Part shown: positions 1-6,750 of the stretch, in pieces | Layout of the letters: each line of letters starts with the position of its first letter | How positions within the stretch are numbered: position 1 is the stretch's first letter | NCBI GenBank assembly: GCA_002352285.1 | Contig: DEIC01000052.1 | Coordinates: 4,070-12,206 of the forward strand | Reading direction: 5' to 3' | DNA from: Alphaproteobacteria bacterium UBA2784 | GTDB taxonomy: Bacteria > Pseudomonadota > Alphaproteobacteria > Micropepsales > Micropepsaceae | DNA length: 8,137 nt | Notes under the pieces: model-generated | The model's input: only the letters and a program-made list of their open reading frames with translations | Database searches by the model: none | What the model was told of the DNA's origin: nothing | Translations under genes and position numbers: made by a program

Positions 1-2151
1 CTCATCTACAAAGACAAGCGGCTGGTGAACTGGGATCCGTCGCTGCAGACTGCGGTGTCGGACCTTGAGGTTGAGTCCATCGAGGTGCGTGGGCACTTAT
101 GGCATCTGCGCTATCCGCTGGCCGATGATCCATCACAGCACATCGTGGTGGCAACCACGCGGCCCGAGACCATGCTGGGCGACACCGCTGTTGCCGTGCA
201 TCCCTCTGACGAGCGCTACAAGGCGCTTGTCGGCAGACAGGTGCGGTTGCCGCTCTCGGGCCGTCTGGTGCCGATCATTGCTGACGACTATTCCGACCCG
301 GAAAAGGGTTCGGGGGCGGTAAAGATCACGCCTGCGCATGATTTCAACGATTTTGAAGTCGGCAAGCGTCATGCACTTGAGATGATTTCCATTCTGGATC
401 TGACGGGCAAGCTCAACGCAAACGCGCCTGAAGCCTATCGCGGCATGGACCGCTTTGAGGCGCGCAAGCGCATCGTCGCCGATCTCGACGCGCAAGGTTT
501 GCTGGAAAAGGTCGAAGACATCACCCACGCCGTGCCGCACGACGAAAAGTCGAAGACGGTGGTGCTGGAGCCGATGCTGACCGAGCAATGGTACTGCAAC
601 GTCGCGCCGCTGGCCGAAAAGGCGATGGCGGTGGTGCGCAAGGGCGAGACCAAATTCGTTCCCGAAAACTGGGAGCGCGTGTTCTTCCAATGGCTGGAAA
701 ACATCCAGCCCTGGTGCATCTCGCGCCAGCTGTGGTGGGGCCACCAGATTCCGGCGTGGTACGACAAGGACGACAAGGTCTATGTCGCCGAAACGGAAGC
801 GGAAGCCCAGGCGCAGGCGGGTGCGGGCGTTTCCCTTACGCGCGATCCCGATGTGCTGGATACATGGTTCTCGTCCGCACTGTGGCCGTACTCGACGCTG
901 GGCTGGCCCGACAAGACGCCGGAGATGGAACGCTATTATCCCGGCAGCGTGCTGGTGACGATGTATGACATCATCTTCTTCTGGGTCGCCCGCATGATGA
1001 TGACGGGCACGCATTTCCTGGGCCGCTCGCCGTTCCATACCGTGCTGTTGCACGCGCGCGTGGTGGACGAGAAGGGCCAGAAAATGTCGAAGACCAAGGG
1101 GAATGTGGTCGATCCCCTGACGCTGATCGACGAGTTCGGCGCCGACGCACTGCGCTTCTCGCTGGCGGTGGCTGCGGCGCCCGGGCGTGATCTGCGTGCG
1201 GGCAGGGGGCGCGTGGAGCCCTATCGCAATTTCTGCACCAAGATATGGAACGCCGCGCGCTTCTGCGAAATGAATGAGTGCGAGGGCCGGGCCGACTTTG
1301 ACCCCGCCAAAGTCACAACGACGCTGAACCGCTGGATCATCAGCGAACTCGTCAAGACAGAGGAGCTGGTGCGGCTGGGCATCGAGGCCTATCGCTTCAA
1401 CGATGCGGCTTCTGCGCTCTATCAGTTCGTGTGGAACGTCTATTGCGACTGGTTCCTTGAGTTTGCCAAGCCCGTGTTTGGCGGCGCGGAAGGGCCAGCA
1501 AAAACCGAAACGCGCGAGACGGCGGCATGGGTGCTGGACCAGATTTTGCTGCTGCTTCACCCCTTCATGCCCTTCATCACGGAAGAGCTGTGGGCGCGGG
1601 TGGCCGAGCACGGGCTTGCGCGCAAGACACCGCTCATCCTTGCAGACTGGCCGCGCTACGCCCATGACCTGATCGACAGGAAGGCGTCAGACGAGGTGAA
1701 CCTGATCGTCGAAATCATTTCGGAGATGCGCTCGGTCCGCTCTGAAATGAATGTGCCGCCATCATCCAAGGCCGCGCTGATGGTGAAGGATGGCGACAAC
1801 CATCTGATGGCGATGCTGGAGCGTTATGGTGAGGCGTTTGAGCGCATGGGCCGGGCGCTCACCATTTCGCCGGTTGCGGCGTTCGATAAGGGCGTCGCGC
1901 AGTTCGTGGCGGGCGGCCACAGCTTTGGCGTGTCGCTTACAGGGCTGATCGACGTCGAGAAAGAGGGCGCGCGCCTGAAGAAGGAGATCGCGCGGCTGGA
2001 ATCCGACATCGCCAAGGCGGATGCCAAGCTCAACAATGCCGACTTTGTGGCGCGTGCGCCCGAAGATGTCATCGTCGAGCAGCGCGACCGGCGTGACGAA
2101 GCGGCAGCCCGGCGCGACAAGCTTTCGCAGGCGCTGGCGGCAATCAGTTAG
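1..2151 (+). CDS. valS: Valyl-tRNA synthetase, 3' part (5' end outside window)
   Basis: Class I aminoacyl-tRNA synthetase that charges tRNA-Val with valine in the cytoplasm. The frame is open from base 1 and stops with TAG at 2149-2151, giving 716 visible residues; bacterial ValRS is usually about 900-950, so the N-terminus with the HIGH motif is missing. The GTG at 25 is internal, not a start. Visible in order: CP1 editing domain (TTRPETMLGDT at residues 52-62; GSGAVKITPAHD at 103-114), the catalytic WCISRQLWWGH block (238-248), DTWFSSALWPYSTLGWPD (287 onward), the KMSKS loop as KMSKT (361-365), the anticodon-binding helical domain, and a charged C-terminal tRNA-arm coiled coil (about 650-716). 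Odd points: VTMYD (319-323) where VTGFD is usual, and an Arg/Gly-rich stretch after GRD at 395-404. The family assignment is secure; the oddities rest on remembered family sequences. Confidence 0.97.
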   Translation, partial: LIYKDKRLVNWDPSLQTAVSDLEVESIEVRGHLWHLRYPLADDPSQHIVVATTRPETMLGDTAVAVHPSDERYKALVGRQVRLPLSGRLVPIIADDYSDPEKGSGAVKITPAHDFNDFEVGKRHALEMISILDLTGKLNANAPEAYRGMDRFEARKRIVADLDAQGLLEKVEDITHAVPHDEKSKTVVLEPMLTEQWYCNVAPLAEKAMAVVRKGETKFVPENWERVFFQWLENIQPWCISRQLWWGHQIPAWYDKDDKVYVAETEAEAQAQAGAGVSLTRDPDVLDTWFSSALWPYSTLGWPDKTPEMERYYPGSVLVTMYDIIFFWVARMMMTGTHFLGRSPFHTVLLHARVVDEKGQKMSKTKGNVVDPLTLIDEFGADALRFSLAVAAAPGRDLRAGRGRVEPYRNFCTKIWNAARFCEMNECEGRADFDPAKVTTTLNRWIISELVKTEELVRLGIEAYRFNDAASALYQFVWNVYCDWFLEFAKPVFGGAEGPAKTETRETAAWVLDQILLLLHPFMPFITEELWARVAEHGLARKTPLILADWPRYAHDLIDRKASDEVNLIVEIISEMRSVRSEMNVPPSSKAALMVKDGDNHLMAMLERYGEAFERMGRALTISPVAAFDKGVAQFVAGGHSFGVSLTGLIDVEKEGARLKKEIARLESDIAKADAKLNNADFVARAPEDVIVEQRDRRDEAAARRDKLSQALAAIS

Positions 2152-2181
2152 CAGCTTGTGGAATGTGCAACTCACAAACTT

Positions 2182-2262
2182 CCTCATCCTGAGCCTTCGT
2201 CGAAGGACGCACCGCGCAGATGCAAAGCGTGGTTCGTGGCTCGACGAATGCTCGCCATGAGG
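2182..2262. repeat. Imperfect inverted repeat, dispersed alphaproteobacterial palindrome type
   Basis: Two 22-nt arms, 2182-2203 and 2241-2262, are inverted copies differing at four positions; both contain the core CCTCAT...GAGC.TTCGTCGA. The left arm includes a perfect small palindrome, CCTTCG-T-CGAAGG (2194-2206). Inside the 37-nt centre, ACCGCGC (2211-2217) pairs with GCGTGGT (2227-2233) with one G-T wobble, so the transcript could form a nested hairpin. It lies 30 nt after the valS stop and could end or protect that transcript, though no T-tract follows. The arm sequence resembles CTCATCCTGAGC...CGAAGG palindromes scattered between genes in many alphaproteobacteria; that is recollection, not a search. 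Confidence 0.7.
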
Positions 2263-2273
2263 GAAGGCTCACC

Positions 2274-2339
2274 ATGAGGTTGCAGGTGATCTGCATTGCC
2301 GCAGCGGCATTGGCTTTCAGAAAGCGGCCAACGAAGTAG
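2274..2339 (+). CDS. Possible 21-aa ORF or leader peptide upstream of ilvD
   Basis: ATG at 2274 preceded by a strong Shine-Dalgarno-like AGGGAAGG (2260-2267, 6-nt spacing). It encodes 21 residues starting MRLQVICIAAAALAF and ending in a basic RKRPTK tail, with TAG at 2337-2339. The stop codon is the 3-nt loop of a perfect hairpin, ACGAAG-TAG-CTTCGT (2331-2345). The peptide carries scattered Leu, Val and Ile (five of 21) but no run of them, so it is a weak candidate for a branched-chain attenuator leader. It ends 100 nt before ilvD. The initiation site could equally be a by-product of the adjacent repeat. I do not recognise the peptide and it may not be expressed. Confidence 0.25.
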   Translation: MRLQVICIAAAALAFRKRPTK

Positions 2340-2378
2340 CTTCGTAAAGATGGTGCACTTTCCTTGCACACAAATGTA

Positions 2379-2431
2379 GCGCAAGGGGCAGGGGTTGTGC
2401 TGCAATGCAGCGCAAACCCCTTTCCCTGCGC
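2379..2431 (+). promoter_or_regulatory. Long imperfect hairpin directly upstream of the ilvD start
   Basis: The two halves fold back on each other: GCGCA (2379-2383) with TGCGC (2427-2431), GGG (2385-2387) with CCC (2424-2426), GGGG (2391-2394) with CCCC (2417-2420), TT with AA, and GTGCTG (2397-2402) with CAGCGC (2408-2413) including one G-T pair, leaving a loop CAATG. It ends 8 nt before the ilvD ATG. It could act in the 5' leader of ilvD mRNA as an attenuator or a translation-control element, but no T-run follows and it matches no riboswitch class I know. Structure is seen; function is inferred. Confidence 0.5.
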
Positions 2432-2439
2432 TTGAGCCC

Positions 2440-4164
2440 ATGACCCGCTTCGACAAATCAAAACTGCCTTCCCGCCACGCCACTGTCGGTCCGGCGCGCG
2501 CGCCACATCGCGCGTTCTACTACGCCATGGGCCTGAAAGAGGCCGACATTGAAAAGCCGTTTGTCGGCGTCGTCTCGTGCTGGAACGAGGCTGCGCCCTG
2601 CAACATCGCCCTGATGCGTCAGGCGCAGGCGGCCAAGGCGGGCGTGAGTGCGGCGGGTGGGACGCCGCGCGAGTTCTGCACCATCACCGTCACCGACGGC
2701 ATCGCCATGGGGCATGAGGGGATGAAGTCATCCCTGATCTCTCGCGAAGTGATTGCCGACAGCTGCGAACTGACCATGCGCGGCCATTGCTATGACGCGA
2801 TGGTGGGCATTGCGGGATGCGACAAGTCGCTGCCCGGCCTGATGATGGCGATGCTGCGGCTCAACGTGCCGTCGGTTTTCATGTATGGCGGTTCCATCAA
2901 GCCCGGCTGTTTCAAGGGCAAGGATGTCACCATCCTCGACGTATTTGAGGGCGTGGGCGAGCATCGCGCGGGCAAACTTTCCGACGGCGATCTGCATGAG
3001 CTTGAAACGCATGCGTGCCCCGGTGCGGGCGCGTGCGGCGGGCAGTTCACCGCCAACACGATGGCGTGCGTCAGCGAGGCGATTGGCCTTTCTCTCCCCT
3101 ATGCCAGCGGGGCGCCTGCCGAAATGCTGGAACGCGACGATTTTGCGCGCCAGTCGGGCGAGGCCGTAATGGAACTGATCGCGCGCAACATCCGCCCGCG
3201 CGACATCTGCACGCGCAAGGCATTCGAGAATGCGGCGGCCATTGTTGCCGCAACCGGCGGCTCCACCAACGCGGCATTGCATCTGCCTGCGATGGCGAAT
3301 GAATGCGGCATCGCCTTTGATCTCTTCGATGTTGCGGAAATTTTCCGGCGCACGCCCTATCTGGCGGACCTGAAACCCGGTGGGCGGTTTGTTGCCAAAG
3401 ACATGTTTGAGGCCGGTGGCGTGCCGATGCTGCTCAAGGTGCTGCTGGATGGCGGTTATATTCACGGCGATTGCATGACTGTCACCGGCAAGACGATGGC
3501 CGAAAATCTCGCGGGCGTTACCTTCAACGCCAAGCAGGAAGTGGTGCGGCCGCTTTCCAACCCGCTGTCGCCCGAGGGCGGCGTGGTGGGATTGAAGGGC
3601 TCGCTCGCGCCGCAGGGCGGCATCGTGAAAGTGGCGGGCATGAAACGCCTGCAGTTCCGCGGTCCTGCGCGCTGCTTTGATTGCGAGGAAGATGCGTTCG
3701 CGGCGGTTGACGCACGAAAGATCAAGGCGGGCGATGTCATCATCATCCGCTATGAGGGGCCAAAGGGCGGGCCGGGCATGCGGGAAATGCTCTCGACCAC
3801 GTCTGCGATCTATGGGCAGGGGTTGGGCGAGAGTGTTGCTCTCATCACCGATGGCCGGTTTTCGGGTGCGACGCGCGGCTTCTGCATCGGGCATGTGGGG
3901 CCAGAGGCGCAGGCGGGCGGCCCGATCGCGCTGGTCAAGGATGGCGACATGATCGCCATTGATGCGGAGAAAGGCACGCTCGACCTTGAAGTGTCCAAGG
4001 ACGAGCTGGCGCGCCGCCACGCGGCATGGGCGCCGCGAAAGCACATGTACACATCAGGCACGTTGTGGAAATACGCGCAGCTGGTGGGCGATGCGCGCCA
4101 CGGCGCTGTTACGCATGGCGGCGCCCGCGCAGAGTCGCATGTCTATGCGGATATTGAGGGGTAG
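2440..4164 (+). CDS. ilvD: Dihydroxy-acid dehydratase (IlvD)
   Basis: Converts 2,3-dihydroxy-isovalerate and 2,3-dihydroxy-3-methylvalerate to their 2-keto acids, the third step of valine and isoleucine synthesis, using an Fe-S cluster and Mg2+. The product is 574 residues, normal for the IlvD/Edd family. Visible: CWNEAAPCN (Cys47, Cys54), GCDKSLPG (Cys127), CPGAGACGGQFTANTM (Cys193, Cys199), GGSTNAALHL, KPGGRF, the LAPQGGIVK segment, YEGPKGGPGMREM, and ITDGRFSGATRG near 469-480, whose serine (Ser475) matches the catalytic base position of the family. Cys54, Cys127 and Cys199 are the likely cluster ligands. The ATG at 2440 was chosen because MTRFDKSKLPSRH matches family N-termini; the frame stays open upstream to a TTG at 2395, but that adds 15 unlike residues. 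There is no good Shine-Dalgarno, only GAG at 2434-2436. It follows valS by 288 nt and converges on xth. Confidence 0.97.
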   Translation: MTRFDKSKLPSRHATVGPARAPHRAFYYAMGLKEADIEKPFVGVVSCWNEAAPCNIALMRQAQAAKAGVSAAGGTPREFCTITVTDGIAMGHEGMKSSLISREVIADSCELTMRGHCYDAMVGIAGCDKSLPGLMMAMLRLNVPSVFMYGGSIKPGCFKGKDVTILDVFEGVGEHRAGKLSDGDLHELETHACPGAGACGGQFTANTMACVSEAIGLSLPYASGAPAEMLERDDFARQSGEAVMELIARNIRPRDICTRKAFENAAAIVAATGGSTNAALHLPAMANECGIAFDLFDVAEIFRRTPYLADLKPGGRFVAKDMFEAGGVPMLLKVLLDGGYIHGDCMTVTGKTMAENLAGVTFNAKQEVVRPLSNPLSPEGGVVGLKGSLAPQGGIVKVAGMKRLQFRGPARCFDCEEDAFAAVDARKIKAGDVIIIRYEGPKGGPGMREMLSTTSAIYGQGLGESVALITDGRFSGATRGFCIGHVGPEAQAGGPIALVKDGDMIAIDAEKGTLDLEVSKDELARRHAAWAPRKHMYTSGTLWKYAQLVGDARHGAVTHGGARAESHVYADIEG

Positions 4165-4176
4165 TGCTCCGCTTCA

Positions 4177-4238
4177 GCCTCCGCCCGCGTGACTTCACGC
4201 GGGGGAGGCACGATCCGCTCTTGCGGATCGGGTGGGGG
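4177..4238 (+). repeat. Two-hairpin intergenic element, copy A
   Basis: Two stems followed by a G-rich foot. Stem 1: GCCTCC (4177-4182), unpaired G4183, CCCGCGTGA (4184-4192), loop CT, then TCACGCGGG (4195-4203) and GGAGGC (4204-4209), 15 paired bases. Stem 2: CGATCCGC (4211-4218), loop TCTT, GCGGATCG (4223-4230), perfect. The foot is GGTGGGGG (4231-4238). It starts 13 nt after the ilvD stop and would work as a strong hairpin end for the ilvD transcript even without a U-tract. Same architecture as copy B in the opposite orientation. Confidence 0.85.
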
Positions 4239-4257
4239 AATCGGCAATTAGCAATGG

Positions 4258-4315
4258 CCCCCACCCGGCATGCAAAGGCATGCCGACCTCCCCCGCAACA
4301 AGTTGCGGAGGAGGT
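4258..4315 (-). repeat. Two-hairpin intergenic element, copy B (inverted)
   Basis: Read on the minus strand it repeats the plan of copy A. Stem 1 lies at 4286-4299 and 4302-4315 (14 positions, one mismatch, loop of 2). Stem 2 is CGGCATGC (4266-4273) and GCATGCCG (4278-4285) with loop AAAG. The foot is GGTGGGGG read from 4265 down to 4258. The CCTCC/GGAGG bases of stem 1 and the foot are shared with copy A, while inner stem 1 and all of stem 2 differ in sequence but still pair. It ends 13 nt from the xth stop codon, so it can serve as the xth transcript end. A 19-nt AT-richer spacer (4239-4257) separates the copies. Confidence 0.85.
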
Positions 4316-4328
4316 AGAGAGAGCATTG

Positions 4329-5114
4329 CTACCCCGCAAACTTCGCCCACACTGGCACGTGGTCAGAGGGTTTGTCGTGGCCGCGCACATGTTTGTCGAT
4401 GCCGGTTGAGACAAGCCGGTCGGCGGCGAGCGGCGAGAGCATCAGATGATCGATGCGCAGGCCGTTGTTCTTTGGCCATGCGCCCGCCTGATAGTCCCAG
4501 AACGTGTAGGTTTCCTTTGCGCTGGTGCAGGAGCGCACGGCATCTGTCAGCCCCAGCGCGCGATAGCGGCGGAAGAACTGACGCACCTCGTTGCGGAACA
4601 GGGCGTCGTCGCGCCACGCTTTCGGATCGTGGCAGTCAATGTCCTCCGGCATGATGTTGTAATCGCCCATGACGACCAGCGGCATGTCGGGCGATTTCAT
4701 CTCACCCTCCACCCAGGCGAAAAGCGCCTCTAGCCAGCGTTGCTTATAGTCCCACTTTTCGCTAGGCACGGGATTGCCGTTGGGCACATAGAGATTGGCG
4801 ATGTGAAAGGGCGCGCCGCCCTTGGGGTAGATACGCGCGGCGATGAAGCGCGACTGTTCGTCTGCAAAGCCGGGCAGGCCACGCGTGACATCCTCCATCT
4901 TATGCTTTGAGAGGAGGGCGACGCCGTTATAGGTCTTCTGGCCAAAGGTCTCGCAGCGATAGCCCAGCGCCTCGATCTCAAGGCGCGGGAAGGCGTCATC
5001 CACGCATTTGATCTCCTGCAGGCCCGCGACATCGGGCGCGCGCTCCCTCAGCCAGCCTGTGACAGCGGGAAGGTGGGCCTTGATCGAATTGACGTTGTAC
5101 GTGGCGATGCGCAT
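4329..5114 (-). CDS. xth: Exodeoxyribonuclease III (AP endonuclease, EEP family)
   Basis: Mg2+-dependent enzyme that cuts DNA at abasic sites and removes 3' blocking groups in base excision repair; the family also has 3'-5' exonuclease activity. The product is 261 residues, close to the usual 250-270. Active-site residues in order: Asn7 (TYNVNSIK), Glu34 (LQEIK), Tyr109 (NLYVPNG), Asp151 and Asn153 (MGDYN), Trp206 (YTFWDYQ), Asp222 (RIDHLM), Asp251-His252 (SDHVPVW); all family-conserved positions are present. ATG at 5114 begins MRIATYNVNS, exactly at the family start, with AAGG (5125-5122) 7 nt upstream. It lies 38 nt after the erpA-type gene on the same strand, so the two are probably cotranscribed. 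It converges with ilvD. Whether the symbol is xth or xthA2 cannot be told from sequence alone. Confidence 0.96.
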   Translation of the reverse strand: MRIATYNVNSIKAHLPAVTGWLRERAPDVAGLQEIKCVDDAFPRLEIEALGYRCETFGQKTYNGVALLSKHKMEDVTRGLPGFADEQSRFIAARIYPKGGAPFHIANLYVPNGNPVPSEKWDYKQRWLEALFAWVEGEMKSPDMPLVVMGDYNIMPEDIDCHDPKAWRDDALFRNEVRQFFRRYRALGLTDAVRSCTSAKETYTFWDYQAGAWPKNNGLRIDHLMLSPLAADRLVSTGIDKHVRGHDKPSDHVPVWAKFAG

Positions 5115-5152
5115 GGGCGGACCTTGCCAGCCTCACCGCACGAAGGAAAGAG

Positions 5153-5494
5153 CTAGACCGAAAATGACGTTCCGCAGCCACACGACGATTTCGCGTTCGG
5201 GTTCCTGATCTGGAACGAAGCGCCGATCAGTTCGTCCACCCAATCGAGTTCGCTGTCCTTCAGAAGTTCCAGCGACACACTGTCGATCAGCACTCGGGCG
5301 CCGTCGCGCTCGATCAGAAGGTCATCGTCGGTCTTCGCGTCGTCGAATGAAAAGCCATACTGAAAGCCGGAGCAGCCGCCACCCGATACCGCCACGCGCA
5401 GCATGGCACCCGGCGCTTCTTTGGCCAGGATCGCGTTGATCTTTGCCGCGGCGCGGGCGGTCACTGAAAAGGGCAAGGTGGCAGTGTCAGACAT
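5153..5494 (-). CDS. erpA: A-type iron-sulfur carrier protein (ErpA/IscA family)
   Basis: Small cytoplasmic protein that receives Fe-S clusters from a scaffold and passes them to apo-enzymes. With the ATG at 5494 it has 113 residues, the usual size. The three cysteine ligands of the HesB/IscA fold are visible: Cys41 in SGGGCSGFQYGF and Cys105/Cys107 in the terminal SSCGCGTSFSV. The frame also reaches a TTG at 5521, adding nine residues, but MSDTATLPFSVTARA fits family N-termini better; neither start has a convincing Shine-Dalgarno. It is upstream of xth on the same strand and divergent from dgt, a placement I recall from many alphaproteobacteria. ErpA is preferred over IscA or SufA because no isc or suf genes adjoin it; family membership is certain, the subfamily less so. 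Confidence 0.9.
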   Translation of the reverse strand: MSDTATLPFSVTARAAAKINAILAKEAPGAMLRVAVSGGGCSGFQYGFSFDDAKTDDDLLIERDGARVLIDSVSLELLKDSELDWVDELIGASFQIRNPNAKSSCGCGTSFSV

Positions 5495-5536
5495 GGCGTG
5501 GCGTGTTTCGGGCGATTTCAAGCGTGCAACTCATGC

Positions 5537-5542
5537 TATATG
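5537..5542 (+). promoter_or_regulatory. Candidate -10 box for dgt
   Basis: TATATG in the 56-nt gap between divergent erpA and dgt is the only AT-rich hexamer there resembling a -10 element. No good -35 lies 16-18 nt upstream. If real, transcription would begin at about 5549, almost at the dgt ATG (5551), giving a leaderless or nearly leaderless mRNA. No clear promoter for the opposite gene was found in the gap. Confidence 0.25.
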
Positions 5543-5550
5543 TAAGGGCC

Positions 5551-6750
5551 ATGAGCCTGAATTCAAAGCCCCGGCCAGCCTTGGCCCCCTATGCTGCCGA
5601 CTGGGCGCAATCGCGCGGCCGTCTGCACAAAGAGCCGGAAAGCGCCACCCGCACCCCGTTCCAGCGCGACCGGGACCGCATCATCCATGCCGCCGCCTTC
5701 CGCCGCCTGAAGCACAAGACCCAGGTTTTCGTGTTCCACGAGGGCGACCATTTCCGCACCCGCCTGACCCATTCGCTGGAGGTGGCCCAGATCGCGCGGT
5801 CCATCGCCCGCACGCTGGGTCTGGACGAGGATCTGGCCGAGACGCTGGCCCTGTCGCACGACCTTGGGCACACCTGCTTTGGCCATGCGGGAGAGGATGC
5901 GCTGGACGCCTGCATGGCGCCCTTTGGCGGGTTCGATCACAATGCGCAGGCGCTGAAAATCGTTACCGAGCTGGAGCAGCGTTATCCGCGGTTCAACGGC
6001 CTCAACCTCACGTGGGAGACGCTGGAAGGGCTGGTCAAGCACAACGGACCATTGGGCGGACCGCACGCCACGCGCAAGGCGGGTGAGTTCATCCGGGCCT
6101 ATAGCGTGCGCCATGATCTGGAGCTTGAGCGGTTTGCCAGCATCGAGGCGCAAGTTGCTGCGATCTCTGACGATATTGCCTACAACAATCACGACATTGA
6201 CGACGGTCTTCGCGCGGGATTGTTCAGTGTCGATGATCTGATGGCGCTGCCGCTGGTGGGCGATCTGTTCCGCAGTGCGTTTGACCGCTTTCCGGGAGTC
6301 GAGGCCGACCGGGTCGTGCCGGAGGCGATCCGCGACCTGATCGGCCTGATGGTGGCTGATGTGGTGGGCGAGGTGCGCCGCCGCACTGCGGCAGCCGGCA
6401 TTTCCTCCGCCGAGGCTGTTCGCGCGCACAACAGCCAGATCGCCGGGTTTTCGGACGGTCTTGCCCGCGACATCGGCGTGCTGCGGCAATTCCTGTTTGA
6501 CCGTATGTATCGCCACCACCGGGTCTGGCGCATGGCGACCAAGGCCAAGCGGACAGTGACGGAGCTGTTCGGCGCCTTTGTCGAAGACCCCCGCCTGCTG
6601 CCGGAAGAATGGCGCAGCCAATGCAGCAAGCCGGGCGAAACCCAAACGGCCAAGGCGGTGGCCGACTATATTGCGGGCATGACTGACCGCTATGCGCTGG
6701 TCGAGCATCGGCGGCTTTTCGGCATGGATCTGTGGCCGCAGGCCGAATAA
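5551..6750 (+). CDS. dgt: dNTP triphosphohydrolase (dGTPase-like, HD domain)
   Basis: Hydrolyses deoxynucleoside triphosphates to the nucleoside plus triphosphate, tuning dNTP pools; members of this subfamily are usually annotated deoxyguanosinetriphosphate triphosphohydrolase-like. The product is 399 residues. Visible: N-terminal RTPFQRDRDRIIHAAAFRRL block (35-52), then the HD metal site with His74 (RLTHSLEVAQIARS), His103-Asp104 (SHDLGH), His112 (FGHAGED) and the distal Asp in SDDIAYNNHDIDDGL (207-208). ATG at 5551 was chosen because the following residues reach the family's LAPYA...SRGR opening at once; AAGGG (5544-5548) sits only 2 nt before it, an awkward ribosome site. The in-frame ATG at 5533 is the alternative. 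Odd: HDLGHTCFGH where HDLGHPPFGH is typical. Divergent from erpA, and 155 nt before the SPOR gene. Confidence 0.95.
   Translation: MSLNSKPRPALAPYAADWAQSRGRLHKEPESATRTPFQRDRDRIIHAAAFRRLKHKTQVFVFHEGDHFRTRLTHSLEVAQIARSIARTLGLDEDLAETLALSHDLGHTCFGHAGEDALDACMAPFGGFDHNAQALKIVTELEQRYPRFNGLNLTWETLEGLVKHNGPLGGPHATRKAGEFIRAYSVRHDLELERFASIEAQVAAISDDIAYNNHDIDDGLRAGLFSVDDLMALPLVGDLFRSAFDRFPGVEADRVVPEAIRDLIGLMVADVVGEVRRRTAAAGISSAEAVRAHNSQIAGFSDGLARDIGVLRQFLFDRMYRHHRVWRMATKAKRTVTELFGAFVEDPRLLPEEWRSQCSKPGETQTAKAVADYIAGMTDRYALVEHRRLFGMDLWPQAE

Noticed and set aside
133..1665. 510-codon open frame on the minus strand inside valS
   Set aside because: It is antisense to an intact valS frame, its product is rich in His/Arg/Ala/Leu without any recognisable motif, and such frames are expected opposite GC-rich coding sequence.
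2395..2439. TTG-initiated 15-residue extension of IlvD
   Set aside because: The extension lies in the hairpin arms, has no ribosome site and does not resemble IlvD N-termini; the ATG at 2440 matches the family.
2728..4044. 438-codon open frame on the minus strand inside ilvD
   Set aside because: Same pattern of low-information Arg/His-rich product opposite a fully conserved ilvD.
5443..5550. Upstream extension of Dgt by 36 residues
   Set aside because: It overlaps the divergent erpA-type gene and reads as Arg-rich sequence without family similarity; conserved Dgt sequence begins soon after 5551.
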